A stretch of DNA of 64,000 nucleotides, taken from positions 1,305,001 to 1,369,000 of the forward strand of contig NZ_OY762552.1 of assembly GCF_963666025.1 (NCBI RefSeq). Direction: 5' to 3'. The translations under genes and the position numbers were made by a program. Shown here piece by piece: positions 1 to 9,258 of the stretch. Numbering within the stretch: the first letter of the stretch is position 1; the number at the start of each line of letters is the position of its first letter. Under the pieces are notes generated by a model, which saw only the letters and a list, made by a program, of their open reading frames with translations, made no database searches and was not told the origin of the DNA. The DNA comes from an uncultured Methanobacterium sp. (lineage in GTDB: Archaea; Methanobacteriota; Methanobacteria; Methanobacteriales; Methanobacteriaceae).

Positions 1-74
1 AAGAATGTTCTAACCATTTGTTGAACTAAAGAACATGTGAAATAATGAAAAATTAAGTTTAATTTAGTAATAGA

Positions 75-193
75 GAAATTGAGCTGATTAATTAGAATTA
101 AGCTGTTAGTGAGGAATTAAGCGGATTAATTGGGAATTAAATTGATTAGTACAGAATTAAGCGGATTGATAAGGAATTAAGCTTAACCGAACA
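75..193. repeat. six degenerate 20-nt direct repeats
   Basis: Six head-to-tail units start at 75, 95, 114, 134, 154 and 174. Five are 20 nt and one is 19 nt. Each begins with GAATTAA or GAAATTGA, usually followed by GCKGATTR. The array ends about 57 nt before the ferredoxin start, so it could lie in its promoter region. It may be an operator array (period close to two helical turns) or simply slippage DNA. Nothing else is recognised in the first 250 bases. Confidence 0.6.
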
Positions 194-250
194 AGTGGAT
201 GAATTGAATATTAACTATCTGGAGATAATTAAACTATAAGGAGATAAATC

Positions 251-436
251 ATGCCTAATGTAACCATTAACTATGACAAATGTGAGGGAGCAGAATGCGG
301 AGAATGTGCAGAAGTTTGCTCCATGGAAATCCTGGTTATTGATGGAGAAAAAATAGCCATTAAAAATCAGGACCAATGCAGTTTATGCGAAATCTGCACC
401 GATGTTTGCCCCAATGAAGCCATTAATCTGGAATGA
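251..436 (+). CDS. small two-cluster [4Fe-4S] ferredoxin
   Basis: This 61-residue soluble protein is an electron carrier. The second half has a classical CxxCxxCxxxCP cluster motif (CSLCEICTDVCP). The first half has a variant, CEGAECGECAEVC, with one extra residue between the first two cysteines. An AAGGAGAT ribosome binding site lies just before the ATG. It sits about 225 bases upstream of a molybdopterin oxidoreductase on the same strand, so it is a plausible redox partner for that enzyme, though separate transcription is possible. The fold is certain; the partner is inferred. Confidence 0.9.
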   Translation: MPNVTINYDKCEGAECGECAEVCSMEILVIDGEKIAIKNQDQCSLCEICTDVCPNEAINLE

Positions 437-660
437 TAACATCAATATCAGGATTATAATGTGCAGACATAGATAGACCTAAAATTAAACTTTTTTTCGA
501 TTAAATTCATTATTTTAACATTAACCCCAATAAATTTACCCAAAACTCAAAGGATTAACCCAAATAATCAATACAACCTTCACTCATATTTACTCTAATA
601 ATCGATTATATGTGCTGAATCTAAGTTTATCACCAAAAATCATAAATGAGGTTAGTTCTT

Positions 661-2658
661 TTGAAACCCGTTATTACCACCTGCACCCGGGACTGTCCGG
701 GTTCATGTAGCATAATAGCCAGCGTAGAAGATGGAAAAGTTACAAAATTACGTGGCAATCCAGAGCACGATATAACTGCTGGTTTTTTGTGTAAAAATAC
801 CGCCCATTATCTGAAAAACTATTTTTACAGTGATAAAAGAATTCTTCATCCCCTACTTAAGGTAGAAAACAAATGGAAGAGTATCAGCTGGGATGAAGCA
901 CTGGATATTACTGCTTTTAAGATATCCGAGGTTATAGAGAACTATGGAAGTTCATCTATCCTTTATTATCAGGGATTCGGTGCCCGTACCGCTCTTCAGG
1001 CCATGAACCGACGATTTTTCAACTTACTGGGTGGAGTTACCACCACCTACGGAACAGTGTGTGGAGGAATAGGGCACACTGCCATGGAAACTGATTTTGG
1101 AACTAAAATATCTCATGACCCCCTGGATCATCTCAACAGCAACCTGATAATTATATGGGGACGAAACCCTGCGGTAACTGATGTGCATCTGTGGAGGATC
1201 ATAAGAAAAGCTCAAAGAAACGGCACCCCGCTTGTGGTAATCGATCCAGTTAAAACAAAAACTGCCAGACATGCTGACATATTCATCCAGCCCAGAGCAG
1301 GATATGATTATTATCTGGCCATGGCCCTTTCTAAAATCATCCTAGAATTAGACAGCACTAAAAATGGCCATGTAAATAAAAACAATCCTGAAAACGAAAA
1401 TAACTATTTAGACCATGATTTTATTGAAAATTATACTGTTAACTTTGAGGAATACCTAAGTATACTGGATAAATATTCTCTTAATTTCCTATCCACTAAA
1501 TGCGGTGTGGATATGGATGTATTGCATGAACTGGCAATTTTATATGCAGACGGTAATCCTTCTAGCATTATAACCGGTTGGGGGCTCCATCGCTACGTAC
1601 AGGGCCACCTAACCTTTCATATGATTGGCGCACTGGCCGCTTTAACCGGGAATATTGGAGTATCTGGAGGAGGAGTTAGCCAGGGCTTCGAAGAGTTTGA
1701 ATACTTTGATTTCGCGGTGGAACTGGATGAACTGGGAATAAACCAGAGAAAAATTCCCATGCCCACCATTGGTGAAGCTATAATCCATACACATGAGCCT
1801 CCCATTAAACTTATCTTCATGGTCTCTGGAAATCCAGTGACCTTGAATCCTAACTCTTTAAAGGTAAAACGTGGTTTTGATAGTGCGGATTTTGTAATTA
1901 TGATCGATCATTTCCTTAATGACACTTCAGATGTTGCAGATCTGTTCCTGCCCGCCACCACCTACCTGGAAGAAACAGATCTAATGGGAAGTTACGGTCA
2001 TAACTGGGTTTCACCCGTAAATCCAGTAGTAGTACCACTTGGTGAGGCAAAATCCGAATTTGAAATATTTCAACTTCTTGCTGGGCGGTTAGGGTTTGAA
2101 GAAGAAATGTCAGGGCATCCAGAAAAATGGCTAGAAAAACTGGCTGATCCAATATTAAAAATGGGGATAAGTTTTGAAGAATTGCAAAGAGCACCACAAA
2201 GGATGGTCAAAAAAAATGATATCCCATTTAGTGATGGGAAGTTCAAAACAGAATCCGGAAAATTTGAATTTAATGAAGATTTTCAACCCGAAAACAGGGC
2301 AATAGAAGGTTACCCATTAAGACTTCTTTCAACCATGCCTGAGGGGTTTATAGGATCAGTACCCCCCAATGAGGAAATAATAGATGAATGTCTAGAAGTA
2401 CAGGTTCATCCCAATGTTTTAAGAATTAATCAGTTGGTAGATGGAGATAAAGCAATCCTTGAATCTCCAGTAGGAAGCCTCACTGTCCAAACCAGAGAAA
2501 ATTATGGCATTATGGAGGATTATGTCCTTACATATAAAGGAGGATGGCTAAAACACAACCAATGCATCAATGTTTTAACCCAGGACATGAGCAGTGCAAT
2601 TGGTGATGGAACTCCTTATTATGACACATGGGTACGGATAAAGTCTATAAAAAGATAA
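661..2658 (+). CDS. molybdopterin (Mo/W) oxidoreductase, FdhA/BisC-like, substrate unknown
   Basis: This is a 665-residue member of the DMSO-reductase/formate-dehydrogenase superfamily. An N-terminal [4Fe-4S] site is formed by Cys8, Cys12, Cys16 and Cys44. Cys134 in TVCGGIGH sits where the Mo/W-ligating residue is expected. The C-terminal 110 residues form the usual dinucleotide-binding barrel. I place the start at TTG 661, because GAGGTT at 648-653 is then 8 nt upstream; an in-frame ATG at 646 overlaps that site. No twin-arginine signal is seen, so it is probably cytoplasmic. It lacks the FdhA-type CHGP motif and no beta subunit adjoins it, so it is not a standard F420-dependent formate dehydrogenase. 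A tandem Mo/W importer region follows. Acetylene-hydratase-like or thiosulfate/polysulfide reductase-like roles cannot be separated from sequence alone. Confidence 0.85.
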   Translation: MKPVITTCTRDCPGSCSIIASVEDGKVTKLRGNPEHDITAGFLCKNTAHYLKNYFYSDKRILHPLLKVENKWKSISWDEALDITAFKISEVIENYGSSSILYYQGFGARTALQAMNRRFFNLLGGVTTTYGTVCGGIGHTAMETDFGTKISHDPLDHLNSNLIIIWGRNPAVTDVHLWRIIRKAQRNGTPLVVIDPVKTKTARHADIFIQPRAGYDYYLAMALSKIILELDSTKNGHVNKNNPENENNYLDHDFIENYTVNFEEYLSILDKYSLNFLSTKCGVDMDVLHELAILYADGNPSSIITGWGLHRYVQGHLTFHMIGALAALTGNIGVSGGGVSQGFEEFEYFDFAVELDELGINQRKIPMPTIGEAIIHTHEPPIKLIFMVSGNPVTLNPNSLKVKRGFDSADFVIMIDHFLNDTSDVADLFLPATTYLEETDLMGSYGHNWVSPVNPVVVPLGEAKSEFEIFQLLAGRLGFEEEMSGHPEKWLEKLADPILKMGISFEELQRAPQRMVKKNDIPFSDGKFKTESGKFEFNEDFQPENRAIEGYPLRLLSTMPEGFIGSVPPNEEIIDECLEVQVHPNVLRINQLVDGDKAILESPVGSLTVQTRENYGIMEDYVLTYKGGWLKHNQCINVLTQDMSSAIGDGTPYYDTWVRIKSIKR

Positions 2659-2987
2659 AAGCTTTATTGAACTGCAAAAAGAATAATTTCAATAGTAACA
2701 TTAAAATTTATTCATTTTATAGGCCCAAATAGCTTATTTTTAACAAATTTGAAGATAAAAAAGCTTAAATAATAAGCTTCAATAACTATTAAGTCAATTA
2801 ATATGGATTTTTCCTGTTTTTTTGGACTTATATTTTCAAGAATTGAATTTAAAGCAGAATAATGTTACTAAACACTTAAAAACATTTTAACGTTTTATTA
2901 TAATTACAAAACGATATGTATATATATTCATTTCAAAACATTATGAACAAAGTCAAAACGACTTTACTATCCATGGAGGAATAATTT
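2659..2987. promoter_or_regulatory. intergenic region with putative modA promoter and dyad
   Basis: This AT-rich gap holds a TATA-like stretch (TATGTATATATATTC, about 2915-2929), roughly 60 nt before the modA start. Immediately upstream is a dyad, CGTTTT (2891-2896) and AAAACG (2908-2913), with an 11-nt spacer. The position suits a metal-responsive operator. The regulator, possibly the ModE-type protein at 19455, is inferred. No gene is seen. Confidence 0.4.
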
Positions 2988-3797
2988 ATGAATTCAAAAC
3001 AAATGGCAATTATTGGAATTGTTGTAGTTATAATTATTATTGCCGGATTATATGTCAGTGGAATTTTTACCGGCGGAAATAGTGTTAAAGGGAATATAAC
3101 AGTTCTGGCAGGTGCTGGAACCATGGCAGCCATGAATGATTTGAAAGCTAATTTCGAGAAAGAAAATCCTGGAACTACCATAAACATACAATATGGTAAT
3201 AGTGCAGAACTTTTCTCTAGCTTAAATACCCAAAAAAGTGCCGACCTAGTGGTCCCTGGTGACATCACATTCATGGACAAGGCAAAAAGCCAAGGTTACA
3301 TGTTAAACGATACCATCAAACCCATCGTTTACCACATACCAATTATTGCTGTGCAAAAAGGAAACCCTAAAAACATAACCTCTGTTCAGAATTTATCAAT
3401 GGAAGGACTTAAAGTAGGGCTAGGTGACACCAACGGTACTGCAGTTGGTAAAGAAAGTATTACATTGCTTAACAAATCAGGAAATCTAGCTGCAGTCAAA
3501 AAGAACGTGGTAGTTTACGCCCCAACCGTTAACCAGCTTTTAACCTACTTAACTTCTGGACAGGTTGATGCAGCTATAATTACCGAAGACATGGCAAACA
3601 CCACTGCAGCACAGGGAAAAATCGATGCAATAGTAATCCCTAAAGATCAAAATGCAATAGCCACTATAGCAGTTGGTATGACTACTTTCACCCAGAACAA
3701 ACCTCTGGCCACTAAATTCGAAAACTACATCACCTCATCTCAAGGCCTGACCATCTGGGAAAATCATGGATTCAAAGCAGTAAACCAAACCAGTTAA
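2988..3797 (+). CDS. modA: ModA-like molybdate/tungstate-binding protein
   Basis: This 269-residue extracellular solute-binding protein delivers an oxyanion to the permease and ATPase that follow. Residues about 6-25 form a hydrophobic signal anchor with no lipobox cysteine. The mature part begins ITVLAGAGTM and continues with the two-lobed periplasmic-binding fold (NIQYGNSAEL, LVVPGDITFM, DAAIITEDMA). GGAGGA precedes the ATG. It starts a three-gene set. It is shorter than and diverged from the WtpA at 6088, so the two importers may differ in affinity or in preference for molybdate and tungstate. Oxyanion transport is well supported; the exact ligand is not determined. Confidence 0.82.
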   Translation: MNSKQMAIIGIVVVIIIIAGLYVSGIFTGGNSVKGNITVLAGAGTMAAMNDLKANFEKENPGTTINIQYGNSAELFSSLNTQKSADLVVPGDITFMDKAKSQGYMLNDTIKPIVYHIPIIAVQKGNPKNITSVQNLSMEGLKVGLGDTNGTAVGKESITLLNKSGNLAAVKKNVVVYAPTVNQLLTYLTSGQVDAAIITEDMANTTAAQGKIDAIVIPKDQNAIATIAVGMTTFTQNKPLATKFENYITSSQGLTIWENHGFKAVNQTS

Positions 3798-3868
3798 AAA
3801 TATTAAGATGTGAAGATAATTAGCTTTAACTCATTAAGGAACATATAACAAAAGACAGGTTCGATAAA

Positions 3869-4666
3869 ATGAGAAGCAAGCTAGAGATCATCTTCATATC
3901 AATATCTTTTATTTTTACCGCATTTTTATTCATAATTATCGGCAGTTTATTTATAATACCATCCCCTGAAGGATTTATAGAAGCTTTTTTCTCCAATGAA
4001 ATGATGGCAGCCCTGAAATTAACTTTATCTACCTCAATATTAGCTGCAACATTTGTGATACTGGTTGCAATTCCCACTGCTTATTCCCTTGCCAGATACA
4101 AGTTTCCTCTTAAAAGTTTAGTTAAGAGCATTCTGGATCTCCCCATGGCTTTTCCAGAAATAGTTCTGGGTATTGCACTGTTGATGATTTTTGGAAATCG
4201 ATTCCTTGGAATTCCAATGGATCGTTTAGGCATTGACATCGCTTTTACCACAACTGGTATAATCATAGCCCAGTTTTTCGTAGCTTTTCCTTATGCAGTT
4301 AGAATTCTTTATTCCACATTCAACTACGTCAACCCCAGATACGAATTTGTTTCCAGAAGTTTAGGATATGGGGAGTTTGAAACTTTTAGAAATATTACAC
4401 TTCCCTTGGCCAGAGGAGGAATATTTGCCTCCACAGTAGTTACACTGGCCCGTTGTATAGGAACCTTTGCCGCTGTGCTTCTGGTTGGTGGAGGAACCTA
4501 TATGAAAACTGAAACTCTTTCCATTGCCATTTATTACAATTTATCTCTGGGAAACATAGACAGTGCTATAACTGCAGGGATAATTCTTGTTTTAATATCA
4601 TTTGTGGCAATATTCGTGTTAGAAAGATACGCCCCGGAAAATATAGAAGATGGGAGTGTGAAATAG
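3869..4666 (+). CDS. modB: molybdate/tungstate ABC transporter permease
   Basis: This 265-residue integral membrane protein of the binding-protein-dependent permease family has about five or six hydrophobic segments. A coupling-loop region (about residues 150-185, SRSLGYGEFETFRNITLPLARGG split across the loop) contains the EAA-type pattern G-x9-LP. It lies 71 nt after modA and ends one base before the ATPase gene, so coupled expression is likely. No strong ribosome binding site is visible before the ATG. The family is clear; metal specificity comes from context. Confidence 0.85.
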   Translation: MRSKLEIIFISISFIFTAFLFIIIGSLFIIPSPEGFIEAFFSNEMMAALKLTLSTSILAATFVILVAIPTAYSLARYKFPLKSLVKSILDLPMAFPEIVLGIALLMIFGNRFLGIPMDRLGIDIAFTTTGIIIAQFFVAFPYAVRILYSTFNYVNPRYEFVSRSLGYGEFETFRNITLPLARGGIFASTVVTLARCIGTFAAVLLVGGGTYMKTETLSIAIYYNLSLGNIDSAITAGIILVLISFVAIFVLERYAPENIEDGSVK

Positions 4667-4667
4667 G

Positions 4668-5744
4668 ATGTTTCTGGAAGTTAAAAATTTAAGCGTTGAA
4701 TTGGGTCAATTCCAATTGAATAATGTGAACCTTAAATTGGAGAAAAAAGATTACTTGGTAATTATAGGACCCACCGGTTCGGGTAAATCCGTCCTTCTGG
4801 AAACCATTGCCGGTTTTTTCTCACCAGATAATGGTCAGGTTTTCCTTGAAGGAAAAGAAATAACTGATTTGACTCCGGAAGAAAGAGGGATTAGCATAGT
4901 TTACCAGGATTACATTCTTTTTCCTCATATGAATGTTTTTGAAAACATTGCTTATGGATTAAAGAAAAAAATCAAGGATAAAGATATTATAGAGACAAAA
5001 GTTAACAATATGGCCCAGTTGCTAAAAATAGACCATCTCATGGGTAGGAATCCTGAAACTCTTAGTGGTGGTGAAAAGCAAAGGGTAGCTATTGCCCGTT
5101 CCCTGGTGGTGAAGCCCAATATATTACTGATGGATGAACCCTTCGCTGCTTTAGATGTTAACACCCACAGTTACCTTACTTCACTTATTAAAAAGGTTAT
5201 CATGCAACACCAGACCACCTGTATCCATGTTTCCCATAATTTTAATGATGTCTACAATTTAGCAGAACACGTGGCAGTGATGAAGGAAGGTAAAATTCTT
5301 CAACAGGGCACAGTGCACGATGTATTTTCTAGACCCACCCATAACTTTGTGGCTGATTTTGTGGGAGTGCACAATGTTTTCCAGGGAAGGATCGTTGGCC
5401 ATGACCAATCACTCATCCAGGTAGAGATCAACCCCAAAGTTATACTATCAAGTTCCAGTGATTTATCTTCCCATTCAAAGGAAGTCACAGTGGCAATACG
5501 ACCAGAAAGTATCATCTTTTCCAATGAACCATTCGTATCATCAGTGCGCAACCAGGTCAAAGGTGTGGTTGAGACCATCTTTGAAGTAGGACATAACATC
5601 TGGATCAGTGTTCAGGTGGAAGATTTATCATTTATGGGTGTTTTAACCCCGAATTCATGTGAAGCACTGGGGATAAAAAAAGGTGGAGAAATTTATCTAA
5701 GTTTTAAGTCTGTTAATGTTAATTTAATGGATAATTATGATTAA
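4668..5744 (+). CDS. modC: molybdate/tungstate ABC transporter ATP-binding protein
   Basis: This 358-residue ABC ATPase energises the ModAB importer on the cytoplasmic face. Walker A is GPTGSGKS (about residues 34-41), the signature is LSGGEKQRVAIAR, Walker B is ILLMDEP and the H-loop is HVSHN. The C-terminal ~110 residues form a TOBE-like domain (VAIRPESIIF), as in ModC/WtpC proteins, where it may sense the oxyanion. It begins one base after the permease stop. It resembles WtpC at 8097, which points to duplication of an importer module. The gene is complete. Confidence 0.88.
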   Translation: MFLEVKNLSVELGQFQLNNVNLKLEKKDYLVIIGPTGSGKSVLLETIAGFFSPDNGQVFLEGKEITDLTPEERGISIVYQDYILFPHMNVFENIAYGLKKKIKDKDIIETKVNNMAQLLKIDHLMGRNPETLSGGEKQRVAIARSLVVKPNILLMDEPFAALDVNTHSYLTSLIKKVIMQHQTTCIHVSHNFNDVYNLAEHVAVMKEGKILQQGTVHDVFSRPTHNFVADFVGVHNVFQGRIVGHDQSLIQVEINPKVILSSSSDLSSHSKEVTVAIRPESIIFSNEPFVSSVRNQVKGVVETIFEVGHNIWISVQVEDLSFMGVLTPNSCEALGIKKGGEIYLSFKSVNVNLMDNYD

Positions 5745-6087
5745 TTTTGAAGAATAAATCCATAATAGGCTAATCTCAGTAATAGGCTGATCATTGAATT
5801 ATTTAATCATTATCAATATGTTATAAACCGTTAAAGAGTAAAAGATACAACGAAATGATAAATAAGTAACTTCAAATAGCATATTAAAACAATATTATCA
5901 CCAAAATCAGCTTATTCAAATATAAAAATAATTTAAAAATAAAATAAACTTCAAAAAATTGTTTATTTAAATTTAAATCAATTTAACGGTGTTTTTGCCG
6001 GTGTTAGAGATTGCTATCCATTATCACCAAAATGTATATATTACCATCTCGACAATAGTGATATATATTTTTCATGGAGGATAAAAA
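5745..6087. promoter_or_regulatory. intergenic region with putative wtpA promoter dyad
   Basis: Most of this gap is AT-rich with no gene. Close to wtpA, TATCAC (6022-6027) and GTGATA (6058-6063) form an inverted repeat around a TATA-like stretch (ATGTATATATTA, about 6032-6043). This layout would let a bound regulator block the promoter. Which protein binds is unknown. Confidence 0.4.
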
Positions 6088-7140
6088 ATGGATAAAAAAA
6101 TTATGGCAGCCATAGTGATTATAATAATTGCCGTTGTTGGAGTAGGAGTATATGGATACAGCTCCTATGTAGCCTCCTCAGAAAGCGGTACCATAACAAT
6201 ATACGCAGCTGCCAGTCTTGCAAAGCAGATGAATAATACTGCAGCAGAATTCAAAAAACAACACCCTAACGTCGATGTGCAGATACAGTATGGTGGAAGT
6301 TCAGATCTAATTAGCCAGATAACCCAACTTAACAAATCTGTGGATATTATGGCCTCAGCAGACTACGGTCTTATTGATAAGAATATGATACCCAATTCCA
6401 CCAGTTTCAACCTGGAATTTGCACGTAACGAACTGGTAATTGCCTATACCAATAACAGTAAAAACAGCAGCCAGATCAACAGTACCAACTGGTATGAGAT
6501 ATTGAATCAGTCTGATGTGAAAATTGGTTTAGCTGATCCTAACTCTGCACCAGCTGGATACCGTGGTGTGATGATGATCCAGATGGCCAACAGCTACTAC
6601 AACAACAGCAATATATTCAATGATCTCATTGCTTCCAATTCCGCAATTACATCCCAGGCCAATGGAAGTAGCTATGTCATAAGCAGCCCAAATAACTTAA
6701 ATCCCACCTCTAAAATAGTTTCAAGACCAGCAGTTTCCGATTTAATGCCCGTACTGCAATCTAATTCCGTAGATTACGTTTTAGTGTACAAGAGTGATGC
6801 TGAACAGCAAAAAAGTTCCGGTGTTAAATATATGACCCTGCCTCCTCAACTGGCACTATCCAACACCACCTACGAATCAACCTACAAAAACTACAAGTTA
6901 ACCCAGTTCAGTGACACCAACAAAAGCAAATCTGTAACTCTGACACCTATTGTATACGGTATTACCGTGGTAAACAATGCCCCACATAGGGACCTTGCAA
7001 TTCAGTTTGTACAACTCCTTTTAAGCCCTGCAGGTAATAAAATAACCCAGGACAGTTACCAGGACCCAATAGTACCTGCAATAGCAACCAATAGTTCCAC
7101 CAACATCCCTCAACCACTACAACAATATGTGAAACAGTAG
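6088..7140 (+). CDS. wtpA: tungstate/molybdate-binding protein WtpA
   Basis: This 350-residue solute-binding protein belongs to the archaeal WtpA family, whose Pyrococcus and Archaeoglobus members bind tungstate and molybdate tightly. After an N-terminal signal anchor (residues about 5-25), ITIYAAASLAKQM starts the first lobe. QIQYGGSSDLISQI and MASADYGLID are typical ligand-site surroundings, and LADPNSAPAGYRG marks the hinge-side motif. TGGAGG precedes the ATG by eight bases. A terminator hairpin (7150-7180) separates it from wtpBC. The many Asn and Ser residues (about 135-210) suggest a surface-exposed extracellular protein. Confidence 0.92.
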   Translation: MDKKIMAAIVIIIIAVVGVGVYGYSSYVASSESGTITIYAAASLAKQMNNTAAEFKKQHPNVDVQIQYGGSSDLISQITQLNKSVDIMASADYGLIDKNMIPNSTSFNLEFARNELVIAYTNNSKNSSQINSTNWYEILNQSDVKIGLADPNSAPAGYRGVMMIQMANSYYNNSNIFNDLIASNSAITSQANGSSYVISSPNNLNPTSKIVSRPAVSDLMPVLQSNSVDYVLVYKSDAEQQKSSGVKYMTLPPQLALSNTTYESTYKNYKLTQFSDTNKSKSVTLTPIVYGITVVNNAPHRDLAIQFVQLLLSPAGNKITQDSYQDPIVPAIATNSSTNIPQPLQQYVKQ

Positions 7141-7149
7141 ACGGATAAA

Positions 7150-7180
7150 TTGGAGAAAATAATTTCTCCAAATTTTTTTT
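7150..7180 (+). terminator. intrinsic-type terminator after wtpA
   Basis: A perfect 9-bp stem, TTGGAGAAA (7150-7158) with TTTCTCCAA (7163-7171), has an ATAA loop and is followed by eight T residues (7173-7180). It would stop or attenuate transcription between the binding-protein gene and wtpBC, giving more binding protein than permease. Confidence 0.8.
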
Positions 7181-7318
7181 ATTTTAAAGCTTTTTTATTT
7201 AAATCGCAAGTCATTGCATTCTTTTTAATTAGTATAATTTTTATTAATTTTAAATAGTAGATCAGCACAATATTAGATAAATCAACAGTCAACAATACTA
7301 ATTTTACAAGTCGATACC

Positions 7319-8110
7319 ATGAAAAGACTAGATTATACCACTATTTTCTTCGCTGTTATGGGATCGTTCTTGTTCCTGTTTATTTTAATCCCTATACTTA
7401 ACCTGATGATATCTGCCGATCCGGGCTCCATATTAACTAACCTCCAGAACAGGGAGGTGATGAGTGCTATATTCATCAGCGCCTACTCTGCACTGGCCGC
7501 AACAATTCTGGCACTTTTATTTGGAGTGCCACTGGCCTACATCCTGGCCAGGCACGACTTCCATGGAAAGGGATTTGTAGAAGCAGTAATCGATGTGCCG
7601 ATTGTAATTCCACATACAGTCAGTGGTATTGCCCTTTTACTGGTTTTCACTTCCACAGGAGTAATTGGTGCACCATTGGGAAAGTTAGGACTGGTTTTCA
7701 CCGATGCAATTCCCGGGATCATCATTGCCATGCTTTTTGCCAGCGGATCATTTGTGGTTAACTCGGCCAGGGAAGGATTTGAAAGCGTTGACCCTCGAAT
7801 GGAGAAAGTGGCCCGGACGCTGGGTTCTGGTAGTTTGCGGACATTTGGAGTAATAACCTTACCATTGGCACTGCGAAGCATAGTAGTTGGGTCTATAATG
7901 TGCTGGGCCCGGGCTATAAGTGAATTTGGAGCAATTATTATTATTGCTTACTTCCCAATAACCGCCCCTGTTCTTATTTACAGGAGATTTGTGGATTTTG
8001 GCCTGTCAGAAGCCACCCCAGTTGCTGTTATTTTAATATCTTTATGTCTACTGCTTTTCTTAGTGGTTAGATTGCTTATGAGAGGATGGAAAACCTATGA
8101 TAAAAATTGA
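7319..8110 (+). CDS. wtpB: tungstate/molybdate ABC transporter permease WtpB
   Basis: This 263-residue inner-membrane permease pairs with WtpA and WtpC. Hydrophobic segments begin at residues about 10, 50, 90, 130, 190 and 235. The conserved EAA coupling loop is ARTLGSGSLRTFGVITLPLA (about residues 163-182), followed by ARAISEFGAIIIIAYFP, which is typical of ModB/WtpB permeases. The last 14 bases overlap wtpC, so the two are translationally coupled. A ribosome binding site is weak, perhaps because it has its own leader after the wtpA terminator. Confidence 0.9.
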   Translation: MKRLDYTTIFFAVMGSFLFLFILIPILNLMISADPGSILTNLQNREVMSAIFISAYSALAATILALLFGVPLAYILARHDFHGKGFVEAVIDVPIVIPHTVSGIALLLVFTSTGVIGAPLGKLGLVFTDAIPGIIIAMLFASGSFVVNSAREGFESVDPRMEKVARTLGSGSLRTFGVITLPLALRSIVVGSIMCWARAISEFGAIIIIAYFPITAPVLIYRRFVDFGLSEATPVAVILISLCLLLFLVVRLLMRGWKTYDKN

Positions 8111-9140
8111 AAACCTGAGCAAGGATTGGAAAGAATTTAAGATAGATCAGGTTAATTTAGAGGTTAAACCCAATGAATACTTCGTTATTTTAGGTCCCAG
8201 TGGATCAGGTAAGACCATGCTCCTGGAACTGATTGCTGGAATATGGTACCCAGATTCAGGCAGAGTGTACCTGGAAGATAAGGACATAACTGATGCATCC
8301 CTTGAAAAAAGAGGGGTGGGATTTGTTTATCAAAATTACATGCTCTTCCCCCATAAAACCGTGTTTGAAAACATTGCCTTTGGATTGAATTTAAGGAAAA
8401 TTCCCAAGAAGGAGATCGAAGTTAAGGTCCAGGAGATGATGGAACTTCTAAACATTTCACATCTTAAAGACCGTCTACCCCGAACATTAAGTGGAGGAGA
8501 ACAGCAGCGCACTGCTTTAGCCCGTGCGCTTATTGTTTATCCTAAGGTTTTACTTATGGATGAGCCATTGAGTGCATTGGATAGGAAAACCAGGGACGAA
8601 TTAATGTTACTATTGAAAGAAATTCATCAAAAGTTTGATATAACCATCATTCATGTTACTCACAACTTCGACGAAGCCCTGCAACTGGCGGATCGGGTGG
8701 CCATTATGAAACAAGGAACCATCTCCCAGGTTGGAAATGTGGAGGAAGTATTCAGACGCCCTGCCAATGGATTTGTTGCCAGTTTTGTGGGTGTTGAAAA
8801 CATACTCAAGGGCACAGCCACCATGGATGGTGATGTGACCCAAATCAATACTGGAAATACAGTCATTGTCAGCACAGAACAGAAGACAGGACCCGTTCAT
8901 ATTACAGTGCGGCCGGAAGACATTACCCTCTCCTCCCAAAAAGTGGCTACCAGTGCCAGGAATGTTTTTGAAGGCTGTGTGAAAGAGATAGCAGATCTGG
9001 GCACCCTGATCCGGTTAACCATTGATGTGGGAGATCCTCTGATTGTTTTTCTAACCAGACAGTCATTTTTGGATCTGGAAATTAATATTGGAAAGTCAGT
9101 CTGGACCTACTTCAAAGCCACCGCAGTGCACGTATTTTAA
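8097..9140 (+). CDS. wtpC: tungstate/molybdate ABC transporter ATPase WtpC
   Basis: This 347-residue ABC ATPase drives tungstate/molybdate import. Walker A is GPSGSGKT, the signature is LSGGEQQRTALARAL, Walker B is VLLMDEP and the switch histidine is in HVTHN. A C-terminal TOBE-like part (about residues 240-347, VRPEDITLSS) matches the WtpC family. The start overlaps wtpB by 14 bases, with GAGGATGG upstream of the ATG. It ends before a strong hairpin shared with the convergent MFS gene. Confidence 0.92.
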   Translation: MIKIENLSKDWKEFKIDQVNLEVKPNEYFVILGPSGSGKTMLLELIAGIWYPDSGRVYLEDKDITDASLEKRGVGFVYQNYMLFPHKTVFENIAFGLNLRKIPKKEIEVKVQEMMELLNISHLKDRLPRTLSGGEQQRTALARALIVYPKVLLMDEPLSALDRKTRDELMLLLKEIHQKFDITIIHVTHNFDEALQLADRVAIMKQGTISQVGNVEEVFRRPANGFVASFVGVENILKGTATMDGDVTQINTGNTVIVSTEQKTGPVHITVRPEDITLSSQKVATSARNVFEGCVKEIADLGTLIRLTIDVGDPLIVFLTRQSFLDLEINIGKSVWTYFKATAVHVF

Positions 9141-9219
9141 ACCAGAAAATAATTGGGGATTTTGAGTTATAAACACTCAAAGTGGTTAATAACTCAAAAT
9201 AGTGGTTAATAAAAATCCT

Positions 9220-9245
9220 GCTCTGTAGAATAAGTTCTACAGAGC
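9220..9245. terminator. bidirectional hairpin between wtpC and MFS gene
   Basis: A perfect 11-bp stem, GCTCTGTAGAA (9220-9230) with TTCTACAGAGC (9235-9245), has a TAAG loop and lies between two convergent genes. No long T-run follows on either side. Upstream, AGTGGTTAATAA occurs twice, 20 nt apart (about 9180-9212). Confidence 0.7.
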
Positions 9246-9258
9246 GCTAATTTGAACT

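Noticed and set aside
646..660. ATG 646 as the start of the molybdopterin oxidoreductase
   Set aside because: It overlaps the GAGGTT site that fits TTG 661 at a normal distance.
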